A DNA stretch of 64,000 nucleotides, from positions 620,001 through 684,000 of the forward strand of contig BOPV01000001.1 in the NCBI GenBank assembly GCA_018332375.1, given 5' to 3'. The stretch is from Roseiterribacter gracilis (GTDB lineage Bacteria; Pseudomonadota; Alphaproteobacteria; BOG-932; Roseiterribacteraceae). Numbering within the stretch: the first letter of the stretch is position 1; every line of letters starts with the position of its first letter. Below, piece after piece: positions 16,537-26,021 of this stretch. The notes beneath the pieces are model-generated. The model had not been told where the DNA came from and searched no databases. It worked only from the letters and a program-made list of their open reading frames with translations. Made by a program: the position numbers and the translations under genes.

Positions 16537-17760
16537 ATGACGCCCATGCCCGAGACGCAGCCCGGAGCGCCGCTGTTGGCGCCCCAGACTGAAAGTCAGT
16601 GGGCGCCACGGCCGTGGGCGCCCTATGCCTGCGATCCGGCCCGTTCGCGTGGCCGGCTAAATCCTGAGCCCGAAAGCCCAAGCCGCAGCCCATTCCAGCG
16701 CGACCGCGACCGGATCGTGCATTCGGGCGCCTTCCGCAAGCTGAAGCACAAGACCCAGGTCTTTGTGTACCACGAGGGCGACTACTACCGGACCCGGCTG
16801 ACCCATTCGATTGAAGTGGCGCAAATCGCGCGCACCGTGGCGCGGCATTTGTCGCTCAACGAGGACCTCGCCGAATGCGTGGCGCTAGCGCACGACCTGG
16901 GTCACACGCCCTTCGGTCATGCCGGCGAAGACGCGCTCCATGCCTGCATGGAAGGCCACGGTGGCTTCGACCATAACGACCAGGCGCTGCGGATTTTGAC
17001 CCAACTCGAACATCGCTACGCCGCGTTCGATGGGCTGAACCTGACCTGGGAAACGCTGGAAGGGCTGGTCAAACACAACGGCCCCATAAAACCGCCATAC
17101 CCGACCACGATCGACGCGTTCAGGGCCAAGTGGGACCTCGAACTCGGGTCCTATGCCGGGCTTGAGGCCCAGGTCGCCGCGATCAGCGACGACATCGCCT
17201 ACAACACGCACGACATCGATGACGGGTTGCGCGCCGGCTTTATCACCGTCGCCGAGCTGCGCGAGCTGCCGTTGGTCGGCCCGATCCTCGATGAGGTGTT
17301 GGGCCAGTGGCCGGGGCTGGAACAAGGGCGCCTGATTTTTGAAACGACGCGGCGGATGATCGACCGGATGGTCAACGACATCCTGGCCGAGACGCGCCGC
17401 CGCCTGGCTGAGCTGAATCCCGCCAATGTCGAGGCGGTCCGGGCGGCTGGACGGCCGATGGTGACCTTCTCGGACGCGATGCAGCCGCAGCAGCAGGCGG
17501 TGCGGAAATTCCTCTACGACCGGGTCTATCGCGACTTCCGGGTCAACCGCATGCGCCGGAAGGTGCGCGGGGTGCTGACGGATCTGTTCGAGCTGTATAT
17601 GGACGACACGTCCTGCCTGTCGCCCGAATGGCGCGCCCAGGCGGAGACGGGCGGGGCGACACACCGCGCCCGTACCATCGCTGACTACGTGGCCGGCATG
17701 ACGGATCGCTTTGCGATCGACGAGCACCGCCGGCTTTTCGACCCGTACCACAAGATTTGA
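16537..17760 (+). CDS. dgt: Deoxyguanosinetriphosphate triphosphohydrolase-like protein
   Basis: A 407-residue HD-domain protein. Metal-binding residues of the HD fold lie in R-L-T-H-S-I-E-V (His 90) and [15 protein letters not shown] (His 119, Asp 120), with a later [12 protein letters not shown]. This matches dGTPase-like proteins type 2, which hydrolyse dNTPs to nucleoside and triphosphate. The Pro-rich N-terminal 45 residues are less conserved. It is divergent from erpA and followed after one base by argS, an arrangement common in alphaproteobacteria. Confidence 0.92.
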   Translation: MTPMPETQPGAPLLAPQTESQWAPRPWAPYACDPARSRGRLNPEPESPSRSPFQRDRDRIVHSGAFRKLKHKTQVFVYHEGDYYRTRLTHSIEVAQIARTVARHLSLNEDLAECVALAHDLGHTPFGHAGEDALHACMEGHGGFDHNDQALRILTQLEHRYAAFDGLNLTWETLEGLVKHNGPIKPPYPTTIDAFRAKWDLELGSYAGLEAQVAAISDDIAYNTHDIDDGLRAGFITVAELRELPLVGPILDEVLGQWPGLEQGRLIFETTRRMIDRMVNDILAETRRRLAELNPANVEAVRAAGRPMVTFSDAMQPQQQAVRKFLYDRVYRDFRVNRMRRKVRGVLTDLFELYMDDTSCLSPEWRAQAETGGATHRARTIADYVAGMTDRFAIDEHRRLFDPYHKI

Positions 17761-17761
17761 A

Positions 17762-19507
17762 ATGAATTTGTTCAGTTACTTAGCCGCCGTGGTTCGCGCG
17801 GCGGTCGAGGAGTTGTCGCGTGACGGCGTGCTGCCGTCCGGGCTCGATCTATCGCGCATCGGCGTCGAAGCGCCGCGCGATCCGAGCCACGGCGACGTCG
17901 CGACCAATGCCGCCATGGTGCTGGCCAAACCGGCCGGCAAGAATCCGCGCCAAGTGGCTGAGGCGCTGGCGGAAAAGCTGCGCGGCTCAGCCGACGTCGT
18001 AAGCGCCGAAGTGGCTGGTCCAGGCTTTCTGAACCTGCGCCTGACGCCCGAATTCTGGCGCGCGCGGCTGGTCGATATCGTTTCGGCCGGGCCGCGCTAC
18101 GGCGACAGCAAGGTCGGCATCGGCGAGCGGGTGAACGTCGAATACGTGTCTGCGAATCCCACGGGCCCGCTGACCGCAGGTCACGCGCGCGGCGCCGTGG
18201 TCGGCGACGCGCTGGCGGGGCTGTTGGCCAAAGCCGGCTACGACGTCACGCGCGAGTACTACATCAACGACGCCGGTGCGCAGGTCGATGTGCTGGCGCG
18301 CTCGGCCTACCTCCGCTACCGCGAAGCCTTCGGCGAGGCCGTCGAGATCCCGTCGGGCCTCTATCCCGGCGAGTATCTGAAGTCGGTCGGCGCGAAGCTC
18401 AAAGCGCGCGACGGCGACAAATGGATGACGGCCGACGAGGCCGTCTGGCTGCCTGTCGTGCGTCCGTTCGCGATCGACGCGCTGATGGACATGATCCGCG
18501 ACGACCTGGTGGCGCTGGGCGTGAAGATGGATCGATTCAGCAGCGAGCGCGCGCTGGTCGAAGCCGGCAAGGTGCAAGAGGCGCTCGCAACGCTCGACTC
18601 CAAGGGCTTGCTCTACAAAGGCGTTCTCGAACCGCCCAAGGGCAAGTTGCCGGACGATTGGGAGCCGCGCGAACAGTTGCTGTTCCGCGCCACGCAATTC
18701 GGCGACGACGTCGATCGTCCGATCGCGAAAGCCGACGGCTCGTTCACCTACTTTGCCAACGACGTCGCCTATCACCTCGATAAGTGGAGTCGCGGCTTCA
18801 ACAACCTGATCGACGTGGTCGGTGCCGACCATGCAGGCTGGGTCAAGCGCATCACCGCCGCGGTGGCCGCGATCAGCGACGGCAAGGCCGCGATCGACGT
18901 GAAGCTGTGCCAGCTGGTGAACCTGCTGCAGGGCGGCGTGCCGGTGAAGATGTCGAAGCGCAGCGGCAACTTCGTCACCTTGCGCGACCTGATCGACGAA
19001 GTCGGCAAGGACGTCGTGCGCTTCGTCATGCTGACGCGCCGCAACGATCAGACGCTCGACTTCGACTACGACAAGGTGGTCGAGCAGTCGAAGGACAACC
19101 CGGTTTTCTACGTCCAGTACGCCCATGCGCGCTGCCGGTCGGTGTTGCGCCATGCGGCGGCGCTGCCCGAGCCGCCAAACGAAGCCGAGCTAGCCTCGGC
19201 CGATTATGCGCGGCTAACGGAAGACGAGCTGCCGCTCATTCGGGCGATGGCGCAGTTTCCGAATGTGATCGAGCAGGCTGCGATCGCCCACGAGCCGCAC
19301 CGAATCGCCTTTTATTTGTACGAGTTGGCGGGGGAATTTCATTCGCTCTGGAACAAGGGGCGCGATGACGCGACCTTACGTTTCTTGATCGAATCAGACC
19401 CCGCGCTGACACTCGCTCGCGTCGGGCTGGTGAAGGCGGTACAGACGGTTCTCGCCTCCGGCCTCGGCACGATCGGCGTCGAGCCGGTGGAGGAACTTCG
19501 CGCATGA
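17762..19507 (+). CDS. argS: Arginyl-tRNA synthetase
   Basis: A 581-residue class I synthetase with the N-terminal Add-1 domain ([12 protein letters not shown]), catalytic core, and C-terminal DALR anticodon domain (Y-A-H-A-R-C-R-S-V through H-S-L-W-N). The KMSKS-type loop is [10 protein letters not shown] (Lys 396 to Arg 400). The HIGH-type signature reads [12 protein letters not shown], so Thr 138 replaces the usual first His while the final His 141 remains. The start follows the dgt stop by one base, and its own stop overlaps the SPOR gene. Confidence 0.95.
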   Translation: MNLFSYLAAVVRAAVEELSRDGVLPSGLDLSRIGVEAPRDPSHGDVATNAAMVLAKPAGKNPRQVAEALAEKLRGSADVVSAEVAGPGFLNLRLTPEFWRARLVDIVSAGPRYGDSKVGIGERVNVEYVSANPTGPLTAGHARGAVVGDALAGLLAKAGYDVTREYYINDAGAQVDVLARSAYLRYREAFGEAVEIPSGLYPGEYLKSVGAKLKARDGDKWMTADEAVWLPVVRPFAIDALMDMIRDDLVALGVKMDRFSSERALVEAGKVQEALATLDSKGLLYKGVLEPPKGKLPDDWEPREQLLFRATQFGDDVDRPIAKADGSFTYFANDVAYHLDKWSRGFNNLIDVVGADHAGWVKRITAAVAAISDGKAAIDVKLCQLVNLLQGGVPVKMSKRSGNFVTLRDLIDEVGKDVVRFVMLTRRNDQTLDFDYDKVVEQSKDNPVFYVQYAHARCRSVLRHAAALPEPPNEAELASADYARLTEDELPLIRAMAQFPNVIEQAAIAHEPHRIAFYLYELAGEFHSLWNKGRDDATLRFLIESDPALTLARVGLVKAVQTVLASGLGTIGVEPVEELRA

Positions 19508-20355
19508 CGCAGCAAGACGGCAGCCCAACGCTCCGGGCCGAGATGGCGACTCCGCGTTCCGCGGCGGCGTCCTCGGCGACGGGGACAGGCGCTTCCGGCC
19601 GTCGTGCTTGGCTGCCGGCGGCTGCGGTCGGCTGCGCCGTGCTCGTCTTTGGATCGATCGTTTGGTTTGCCTATGACCGCGGCCGCGCCGGTACTGGTGG
19701 TCCGCCGCCGTTGATCCGCGCCGATGCCGGTCCGACCAAGACCCGTCCGGAACAGCCGGGCGGCATGCAGGTCCCGTATCAGGACACGATGGTCTACGAC
19801 CGGCTGCAACCGGGCGCCGACAAGAACAAGAAGCCGCCGGTCGAAAGCCTGCTGCCGCCGCCCGAAGCGCCGATGGCGCGCCCCGAGCCGACGCGTCCCG
19901 CGGTCGAACGTCCGGTCGAAACGCTGCAGCCTGCGCCCGTGATCACCGCGCCAGCGCCGACCGTGCTGGCGCCGACGCCGCAAGTCGCAAGCGCTGCGCC
20001 GAACAAACTGCCCGAGCTGCCGAAGGCCCGAGTCGACACCGCGTCGCCGATAGCGCTCGCACCGCCCGGCGCGAAACAGGAGGCGGCGAAAGCGCCGGCA
20101 CCGGCAACGACGGCTAGCGCGGACTATCGTCTGCAGCTTGGCGCGGTGCCGAGCGAAGAGGCGGCACGTTCGACCTTCGCGAAGCTCAAAGCCTCGCATA
20201 GCGATCTGCTCGGCAAATTGTCGATGCAGACCGAAACCGTGCAAAGCGGCGGCACCACGCTCTACCGCATCAAGGCCGGTCCGCTCGACGCCGCCACCGC
20301 CAAAGATCTGTGCGCGAAGCTTTCGGCGCAGAAGGTGGGTTGCCTTGTGCGCTGA
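19504..20355 (+). CDS. SPOR-domain cell-envelope protein
   Basis: A 283-residue bitopic membrane protein. It has a short cytoplasmic N-terminus, one transmembrane helix near residues 35-58 ([20 protein letters not shown]), a long Pro/Ala-rich periplasmic linker, and a C-terminal SPOR domain ([15 protein letters not shown] through Y-R-I-K-A-G-P-L). SPOR domains bind glycan strands lacking stem peptides at the division site, so it is probably a septal protein. The ATG overlaps the argS stop (ATGA). The neighbour nagZ acts in murein recycling, fitting a cell-wall theme. Confidence 0.85.
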   Translation: MTQQDGSPTLRAEMATPRSAAASSATGTGASGRRAWLPAAAVGCAVLVFGSIVWFAYDRGRAGTGGPPPLIRADAGPTKTRPEQPGGMQVPYQDTMVYDRLQPGADKNKKPPVESLLPPPEAPMARPEPTRPAVERPVETLQPAPVITAPAPTVLAPTPQVASAAPNKLPELPKARVDTASPIALAPPGAKQEAAKAPAPATTASADYRLQLGAVPSEEAARSTFAKLKASHSDLLGKLSMQTETVQSGGTTLYRIKAGPLDAATAKDLCAKLSAQKVGCLVR

Positions 20356-21373
20356 TCGCCCCCAGCAAACAAAGACTCCCGCCGCGATCGTGCTTGGTTG
20401 CGCTGGTCCGCTGCTCGGCGACAGCGAGCGCGACTTTTTCCGCGACGCCAATCCGCTCGGATTCATTCTGTTCAAGCGCAATGTCGACACGCCGGGCCAG
20501 GTGCGCGCGCTGGTTGATGCGTTGCGCGCAGCGGTCGGTCGCGAAGCGCCGGTGTTGATCGATCAGGAAGGCGGTCGCGTTGCGCGGCTGGGTCCGCCGC
20601 AATGGCCGGCGCTGCCAGCAGCACGTCGCATCGGCGAATTGGCAGAGCGCGATCTTGCCGCCGGACGCGAAGCGGCGCGGCTGCACGCGCAACTGATCGG
20701 ACAGATGCTTGCCGAGCTCGGCCTCACCAGCGCCTGCGCGCCGGTGTTAGATTTGCTGCGGCCGGAAACCCATACGGTGATCGGCGACCGCGCCTATGGC
20801 GGCGATCCGGCCTTGGTTGCGGCGCTTGCCGACGCGGCGATCGACGGATTTCTCGATGCCGGCGTACTGCCGATCGCCAAACATATTCCGGGGCACGGTC
20901 GTGCGACGTCGGACTCGCATCTCGAACTGCCGGTCGTGACCGCCAGCGAAGACGCGTTGCGCGACAGCGACTTCATCGCGTTCCGCGGCGTGCGCTCGGC
21001 CTGGGCGATGGTTGCGCATGTCGTGTACCAGTCGATCGACGCGCTGCCGGCATCGATCTCGGCGCGCATCATCGGCGACGTAATCCGTCGTGACATTGGT
21101 TTCGACGGCGTGTTGATCGCCGACGATATCGGCATGAAAGCCCTCTCGGGATCGTTTGCTGCGCGCGCCGAAGCGACGCTCGCCGCGGGCTGCGATCTGA
21201 CTCTGCATTGCTCAGGTGTGATGGACGAAATGGTAGATGCGATGCGCGGCACACGCGCGATCGATGACGTGGGATTGCGCCGCGTCGCCAAGCCTTGGCG
21301 GCGGCCGGTTGCGAAGGTGCGGGCCGAACGTGCACGTCTGGATGAATTGCTGCGCTTGAGCGAGGCGGCATGA
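20345..21373 (+). CDS. nagZ: Beta-N-acetylhexosaminidase (muropeptide recycling)
   Basis: A 342-residue glycoside hydrolase family 3 enzyme of the NagZ type. The family signature K-H-I-P-G-H-G-R-A-T-S-D-S-H carries the catalytic His/Asp dyad, and D-D-I-G-M-K-A-L lies near the nucleophile Asp. The N-terminal I-V-L-G-C-A-G-P-L-L and I-D-Q-E-G-G-R-V segments are typical. It removes GlcNAc from anhydro-muropeptides in the cytoplasm. No ATG fits; the proposed TTG at 20345 follows AAGG and overlaps the end of the SPOR gene, so this start is tentative. Its stop overlaps the scpA ATG. Confidence 0.88.
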   Translation: MCADRPQQTKTPAAIVLGCAGPLLGDSERDFFRDANPLGFILFKRNVDTPGQVRALVDALRAAVGREAPVLIDQEGGRVARLGPPQWPALPAARRIGELAERDLAAGREAARLHAQLIGQMLAELGLTSACAPVLDLLRPETHTVIGDRAYGGDPALVAALADAAIDGFLDAGVLPIAKHIPGHGRATSDSHLELPVVTASEDALRDSDFIAFRGVRSAWAMVAHVVYQSIDALPASISARIIGDVIRRDIGFDGVLIADDIGMKALSGSFAARAEATLAAGCDLTLHCSGVMDEMVDAMRGTRAIDDVGLRRVAKPWRRPVAKVRAERARLDELLRLSEAA

Positions 21374-22185
21374 CCGCATTCGCACACGAGCTGCCGGACG
21401 AAGACGAACACGGCCAATTTCTGCTTGACCTCGACGGGTTCGACGGTCCGATCGACTTGCTGCTGTCGCTTGCGCGCGATCAGAAAGTCGACCTGACCAA
21501 GATCTCGATCCTGGCGCTGGCCGAGCAGTATCTCGCCTTCATCGAACGCGCGCGGCGCATCCGCCTCGAACTTGCCGCCGACTATCTGGTGATGGCGGCG
21601 TGGCTGGCGTTCTTGAAGTCGCGCCTGCTGTTGCCGGCACCGCCCGGCGATCCGGAGCCGACCGGCGAAGAGATGGCGGCGGCGCTTGCCTTCCAGCTGC
21701 GCCGTCTCGAAGCGATCCGCGAAGCTGGCAACGCGTTGCTGCGCCGGCCGCAGCTGGGCCGCGAAATTTTCGCGCGCGGCGAAGTCGAACCGATCGCGAT
21801 CCGTCTGCACTGGGATGCGGGCGTCACGCTGTACGATCTGCTTGCGCTGCGCGGTGCGATCCACACGCGCAAAGCCAAGCCGGCGCTGCGCATGGCCGAG
21901 TACAATCTCCATTCGGTCGAAAAAGCGATCGAATGGTTGTCGAGCCTGCTGCCGGGCATGCCGGGATGGACGACGTTGAAGACGTTCGTGCCGACGCGTG
22001 CACGCGACGCCACCGAAGCGCGTTCAGCGATCGCCGCCACGTTCGGCGCGTCGCTCGAACTTGCCAAGCGCGGCAAGCTCGACATCCGCCAGGACGGCGC
22101 ATTCCAACCGATCTATCTGCGTTCCGCCGATCGCGTGGACGTGTTTGAAGAAGAACCCGAGACCGAGACGAAGAATGATGGCTAA
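21370..22185 (+). CDS. scpA: Segregation and condensation protein A
   Basis: A 271-residue kleisin subunit. The conserved N-terminus contains F-D-G-P-I-D-L-L-L-S-L-A-R-D-Q-K-V-D-L and I-L-A-L-A-E-Q-Y-L, followed by L-A-A-D-Y-L-V-M-A-A-W-L-A-F-L-K-S-R-L-L-L-P, which binds the Smc neck. A charged linker and a C-terminal winged helix follow. With ScpB and Smc it forms the bacterial condensin. The ATG overlaps the nagZ stop, and scpB begins inside its last codons; nagZ-scpA-scpB is a common alphaproteobacterial arrangement. Confidence 0.92.
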   Translation: MTAFAHELPDEDEHGQFLLDLDGFDGPIDLLLSLARDQKVDLTKISILALAEQYLAFIERARRIRLELAADYLVMAAWLAFLKSRLLLPAPPGDPEPTGEEMAAALAFQLRRLEAIREAGNALLRRPQLGREIFARGEVEPIAIRLHWDAGVTLYDLLALRGAIHTRKAKPALRMAEYNLHSVEKAIEWLSSLLPGMPGWTTLKTFVPTRARDATEARSAIAATFGASLELAKRGKLDIRQDGAFQPIYLRSADRVDVFEEEPETETKNDG

Positions 22186-23092
22186 ACCGCGCGACGACCA
22201 CGAACACGAAGAAGAAATGGACCTCGAAGTCGAGGGCGGCGAAGACGTCGAACTTGCGGAAGACGCAGAACTCGAAGACGCCGATCTGGAAGAGGGCGAC
22301 CTTGAAGAAGGCGACCTCGACGAAGAGGAAGGCGACGCCCAGGGCGAAGGCGACGAGAGCGAAGAAGCGAGCGCCGGCAAGGGCAAGAAGTCCAAGTCGA
22401 AGAAGCCTGCTGAAGAACCGCTCGACGAAGCTGCGCGCTACCATTTGCTGCGCGTGATCGAAGCGATCCTCTTCGCGTCGGCCGAACCGATCGAAGAGAA
22501 CGCGCTGGTTGCGCAGGTCGGTTATCGCAAAGAGATGCCGGGCCTGTTGTCCGAGCTGGCCGAGCAATATGCCGGTCGCGGCGTCAATCTCGTGCAGCGC
22601 GACAATCGCTGGTGCTTCCGCACGGCCGCTGATTTGGCCGGCACGTTGAAACGCGAACAGGTGCAGACGCGCCGCCTGTCGCGCGCCGCAGTCGAGACCT
22701 TGGCGACGATCGCCTATCATCAGCCGGTGAGCCGTCCCGAAATCGAGACCATTCGCGGCGTGACCACATCGCGCGGCACGCTCGACGTGCTGATCGAGAC
22801 GGGCTGGATCAAGCCGGGCAAACGTCGCAACGACGTGCCGGGCAAGCCGCTGACTTGGATGACGACGCAGCAGTTCCTCGACCAGTTCGGGCTGGAAAGC
22901 CTGGCCGACCTGCCGGGCCTCGACGATCTGCGCGCCGCGGGCCTGCTCGATGCACGTCCGGCGATCGCCGCGCTCGATAAGTTCGCCGAGCACGAAGAGG
23001 ACGAGATCGACACCGACGGTGACGAGCTGGATCTGCGCCCGGGCGACGCCGAGCCGGCGCACGACGACGCCCACGAAGAGGGCCGCGACTGA
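22175..23092 (+). CDS. scpB: Segregation and condensation protein B with acidic N-terminal extension
   Basis: A 305-residue protein with the tandem winged-helix ScpB core at about residues 85-250 (R-V-I-E-A-I-L-F-A-S-A-E-P, T-L-A-T-I-A-Y-H-Q-P-V-S-R-P-E-I and I-R-G-V). The core is flanked by unusual acidic tails: the first 65 residues are dominated by Glu and Asp with repeated E-x-G-D-L-E-E units, then a short Lys-rich stretch. The C-terminus is again Asp/Glu-rich. The start (one of two adjacent ATGs) overlaps the end of scpA. The acidic extension may tune DNA or Smc contact; that is inference. Confidence 0.9.
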   Translation: MMAKPRDDHEHEEEMDLEVEGGEDVELAEDAELEDADLEEGDLEEGDLDEEEGDAQGEGDESEEASAGKGKKSKSKKPAEEPLDEAARYHLLRVIEAILFASAEPIEENALVAQVGYRKEMPGLLSELAEQYAGRGVNLVQRDNRWCFRTAADLAGTLKREQVQTRRLSRAAVETLATIAYHQPVSRPEIETIRGVTTSRGTLDVLIETGWIKPGKRRNDVPGKPLTWMTTQQFLDQFGLESLADLPGLDDLRAAGLLDARPAIAALDKFAEHEEDEIDTDGDELDLRPGDAEPAHDDAHEEGRD

Positions 23093-23139
23093 CGCGTTTT
23101 TCCCGCGAAGTGGGTACCGGTTCGCGGAAGAAAAACGCG
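23093..23139. repeat. Palindromic intergenic repeat element (REP-like, alphaproteobacterial type)
   Basis: A 47-base imperfect palindrome begins directly after the scpB stop. Outer arms CGCGTTTTT and AAAAACGCG flank an inner pair around GTGGGTACCGGTTCGCGG. This layout, with an ACCGGTT core between CGAAGTGG-like and TTCGCG-like arms, is the form of the abundant short palindromic repeats in alphaproteobacterial intergenic regions (recalled from general knowledge, not searched). It may also help terminate the nagZ-scpAB transcript. Confidence 0.6.
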
Positions 23140-23155
23140 CAAAGCTAGAAAGGGA

Positions 23156-23177
23156 GCGTGATCCTTAGGGATCACGC
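23156..23177 (+). terminator. Hairpin after the palindromic repeat
   Basis: A perfect 9-bp stem GCGTGATCC / GGATCACGC with a 4-base loop lies 16 bases after the repeat. Similar GATC-containing hairpins often accompany these repeats. There is no T tract, so termination is uncertain. Confidence 0.4.
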
Positions 23178-23242
23178 GAGCGGGACAGATTGCAGTCGAG
23201 AACCAGTCGCACTAGCTTCTGGTTCGAAAGCTGGTCCCCGCC

Positions 23243-24376
23243 ATGAACCTTCCTCTGCGCAAGTCGCCGCTCGACGACGCGCCATCGCTGCTGCCGACGG
23301 CTACGCCGCAGACGCCGGCGTTGGCGATGGAGCGTGTTTCACACAGCTACGCTGCGCTTCGCGCCGTCGACGACGTGTCCTTGTCGATCGCGCGGGGCGA
23401 GATCGTCTGTCTCGTCGGACCGTCCGGTTGCGGCAAGTCGACCTTGCTGCGCATCGCGGCAGGGTTGGAGCGGCTGCAGCAGGGATCGGTGGCGCTGGCT
23501 GGCCGGTTGGTTGCGGGCCCACACGTCCAGGTCCCACCCGAGCGCCGTTCGATCGGGCTGGTGTTTCAGGACTACGCGCTGTTTCCGCATCTCGATGTGC
23601 TGCGCAACGTGCGCTTCGGCCTGCACAAGCTTGCGCCTGCCGAAGCGACGCGCCGCGCGATGGATGCGTTGGCGCAGGTCGGCATGGACGGCTACGCAAA
23701 ATCCTATGTCCATCAGCTTTCCGGCGGGCAGCAGCAGCGCGTTGCGCTGGCGCGCGCCTTGGCGCCGCGGCCCGATGTTCTGCTGCTCGACGAACCGTTC
23801 TCGGGGCTTGATTCACAGCTGCGCGCGCAAATTCGCGACGAGACGCTGCATCTGTTGAAGCAGAACGGTATCGCGACCTTGCTGGTCACGCATGATCCGG
23901 AAGAGGCGATGTTCCTCGGCGACCGGATTGCGCTGATGAAGCAGGGGCGGTTGGTGCAGGTCGGCCGGCCCGAAGATCTCTATCTGCGTCCCAGCAATTC
24001 GTTCGCTGCCGGATTTTTCGGCGAGATCAATCGGCTCGACGGCGTCGTGCGCAATGGCTGCGTCGACACGCCGCTCGGCTGCGTGCACCCGACCAAACTC
24101 GCCGACGGGACTGCAGTCGAAGTGTTGATCCGCCCGGAAATGCTGGCGCTTTCCGAGCAAAAGCCGGTGACCGGCACTGCGACCGAAGCGCGGGTGCAGG
24201 CTGCGCGCCTGCTCGGACGTACAAGTCTTGTGCATATGACCGTGGAAGATTCCCAGGCGGGGCCGGTCCATCTGCATGCGCGTGTTGCGGGTGTCTGGCT
24301 GCCGGCCGAAGACTCCCGTGTCTGGATTGCGCTCGACGCCGGCCGGGCCTTTGTGTTTCCGACTGCCGCGGTTTAG
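23243..24376 (+). CDS. Orphan ABC transporter ATPase, FbpC/CysA-like
   Basis: A 377-residue ATP-binding protein. The nucleotide-binding domain occupies about residues 28-265: Walker [11 protein letters not shown]-loop [10 protein letters not shown], signature L-S-G-G-Q-Q-Q-R, Walker [13 protein letters not shown] and switch V-T-H-D. A C-terminal TOBE-like domain follows ([12 protein letters not shown]). The pattern is closest to ferric or other anion importer ATPases of the FbpC/PotA/CysA class. No permease or binding protein lies within the window, so its partners must be encoded elsewhere. The ATG is weakly supported by the upstream sequence. Confidence 0.85.
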   Translation: MNLPLRKSPLDDAPSLLPTATPQTPALAMERVSHSYAALRAVDDVSLSIARGEIVCLVGPSGCGKSTLLRIAAGLERLQQGSVALAGRLVAGPHVQVPPERRSIGLVFQDYALFPHLDVLRNVRFGLHKLAPAEATRRAMDALAQVGMDGYAKSYVHQLSGGQQQRVALARALAPRPDVLLLDEPFSGLDSQLRAQIRDETLHLLKQNGIATLLVTHDPEEAMFLGDRIALMKQGRLVQVGRPEDLYLRPSNSFAAGFFGEINRLDGVVRNGCVDTPLGCVHPTKLADGTAVEVLIRPEMLALSEQKPVTGTATEARVQAARLLGRTSLVHMTVEDSQAGPVHLHARVAGVWLPAEDSRVWIALDAGRAFVFPTAAV

Positions 24377-24405
24377 AACTGGCCGGCGTTCCGGGGAGGT
24401 TTTCC

Positions 24406-24645
24406 GTGGGTTCTCTAAGCATTTGGCACTGGCTGATCGTATTGGCCGTTGTGCTCATCCTGTTCGGCGGCGGCGGCAAGCTGTCCCGTCTCATGGGCGA
24501 TCTCGGCAAGGGCATCACCTCCTTCAAGAAGTCGATGAAAGACGGCGAAGAGGCGAATGCCGCGCCGCCGGCGCAGCCGCGCACCATCGACGGTTCGCCG
24601 GCTGACTCGGCCGCGCGTCGCGACGAGACGGTTCGCCACTCCTAA
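24406..24645 (+). CDS. tatA: Sec-independent protein translocase subunit TatA
   Basis: A 79-residue protein with the TatA layout: a short periplasmic N-terminus, one membrane helix ([19 protein letters not shown]), the conserved hinge, an amphipathic helix ([19 protein letters not shown]) and a charged tail. TatA oligomers form the pathway for folded twin-arginine substrates. The GTG start is preceded by GGGGAGG. It is first of a tatABC operon. Confidence 0.92.
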   Translation: MGSLSIWHWLIVLAVVLILFGGGGKLSRLMGDLGKGITSFKKSMKDGEEANAAPPAQPRTIDGSPADSAARRDETVRHS

Positions 24646-24680
24646 GTCTGCCGGCGCGTTTCGCGCCCAAAGCCGCTCGC

Positions 24681-25163
24681 ATGTTCGATCTCGACAGCGG
24701 AAAGCTGGTGATCATCGCGATTGTCGCGTTGATCTTCATCGGTCCCAAAGATTTGCCGCGCGCCATCCGCACGGTCACGACCTGGATCCGCGCTGCGCAA
24801 CGCATGGCGCGCGAATTCCAGTCGAACGTCGACGACTTCGTGCGCGAAAGCGAGCTGCACGAAATGCGCGAACAGGCGCGCAAGATGGCGATGTCGGTGC
24901 AGGAAGAAGTCGAAAAGCACGTCGATCCCGACGGCGAGCTGAAAAAGACCTTCAACAGCGATCCCCTGACTCCGATGTCGGACACGCCGACGCCCGAAGC
25001 CGATCCGCTGCAGACGCAGCCGGTGACGACGGCAGAGATCGAACATTCGACCACGACGCCGCAGCCCGAAATCGTTCCGGCGCCGGAAGAACCTTACGCG
25101 TTCGAGAAATTCGACGACGCACCGGCGACCAAGCCCGAACCGCAGCAGAAGCCGAATTCGTGA
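24681..25163 (+). CDS. tatB: Sec-independent protein translocase subunit TatB
   Basis: A 160-residue protein beginning M-F-D-L-D-S-G-K-L with the TatB membrane helix L-V-I-I-A-I-V-A-L-I-F-I-G-P-K-D-L-P. The conserved acidic residue before the helix in many TatB proteins is present as Asp. An amphipathic helix and an extended Pro/Glu/Thr-rich tail follow, the latter long but usual for alphaproteobacteria. With TatC it recognises the twin-arginine signal. The TGA stop overlaps the tatC GTG. Confidence 0.92.
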   Translation: MFDLDSGKLVIIAIVALIFIGPKDLPRAIRTVTTWIRAAQRMAREFQSNVDDFVRESELHEMREQARKMAMSVQEEVEKHVDPDGELKKTFNSDPLTPMSDTPTPEADPLQTQPVTTAEIEHSTTTPQPEIVPAPEEPYAFEKFDDAPATKPEPQQKPNS

Positions 25164-25960
25164 CCGCGACGGAAGAAGATACCGACGACAAGAAGATGCC
25201 GTTGCTCGAGCATCTGCTGGAGTTGCGTCGGCGGTTGATCTGGTCCGCGCTGGCGTTTCTGATCTGCTTTCTCGTCGCCTTCTATTTCGCCGACAATATT
25301 TTCGAATTTCTGACGCGCCCGCTGTCGGTTGCGTGGCAGGGGCGTGAAGGCAAGCGCCTGATCTTCACGGCGTTGCAGGAAAAGTTTTTCACCAACATCC
25401 GCGTCGCCATGTTCGGCGGGCTGATCGTCAGCTTTCCGATCATCGCGACCCAGCTTTGGATGTTCGTCGCGCCCGGGCTCTACAAGAACGAGAAGCGCGT
25501 CTTCGCGCCGTTCCTGGTTGCGACGCCGATCATGTTCGCGCTCGGCGCGTCGCTGGTTTATTATTTCGTGCTGCCAGTCGCCTGGCACTTTTTCACCGGC
25601 TTCGAGCAACCGCCGGTCGATGGCGGACTGCCGATCCAGCTCGAACCCAAAGTCGCCGAATATCTGTCGCTGGTGATGCAATTCATCTTCGGCTTCGGAT
25701 TCGTGTTCGAACTCCCGGTGCTGCTGACCTTGCTGGTGCAGGTTGGAATCACCTCCAGCGCGGCGCTGGCGCGCAACCGGCGCTATGCGATCGTGATCGC
25801 CTTCGTGGTTGCGGCGGTGCTGACGCCGCCCGATCCGATGAGCCAGGTCGCGATGGCACTGCCGATCGTCGTTCTCTACGAGGTGTCGATCTGGATCGGC
25901 CGCGCCATCGAACGCAGCCGCGCCAAGCGCGAGGCCGCGGAAGAGGCAGCCGAGAGCTAG
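25160..25960 (+). CDS. tatC: Sec-independent protein translocase subunit TatC
   Basis: A 266-residue polytopic protein with six predicted membrane helices. The N-terminal cytoplasmic M-P-L-L-E-H-L-L-E-L-R-R-R-L-I-W motif is the TatC signature that docks the twin-arginine signal; F-E-L-P-V-L-L-T-L-L and the late D-P-M-S-Q segment are also typical. The start GTG overlaps the tatB TGA in GTGA. Candidate substrates with RR-F signals are encoded 4 kb downstream (the paired aspartic proteases). Confidence 0.95.
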   Translation: MTATEEDTDDKKMPLLEHLLELRRRLIWSALAFLICFLVAFYFADNIFEFLTRPLSVAWQGREGKRLIFTALQEKFFTNIRVAMFGGLIVSFPIIATQLWMFVAPGLYKNEKRVFAPFLVATPIMFALGASLVYYFVLPVAWHFFTGFEQPPVDGGLPIQLEPKVAEYLSLVMQFIFGFGFVFELPVLLTLLVQVGITSSAALARNRRYAIVIAFVVAAVLTPPDPMSQVAMALPIVVLYEVSIWIGRAIERSRAKREAAEEAAES

Positions 25961-26021
25961 GAACCAGCGGGGCGGTGGGCTAGAAGAACCGTCCCCGTTT
26001 GACTGAATTTCCGAGCTCCAC

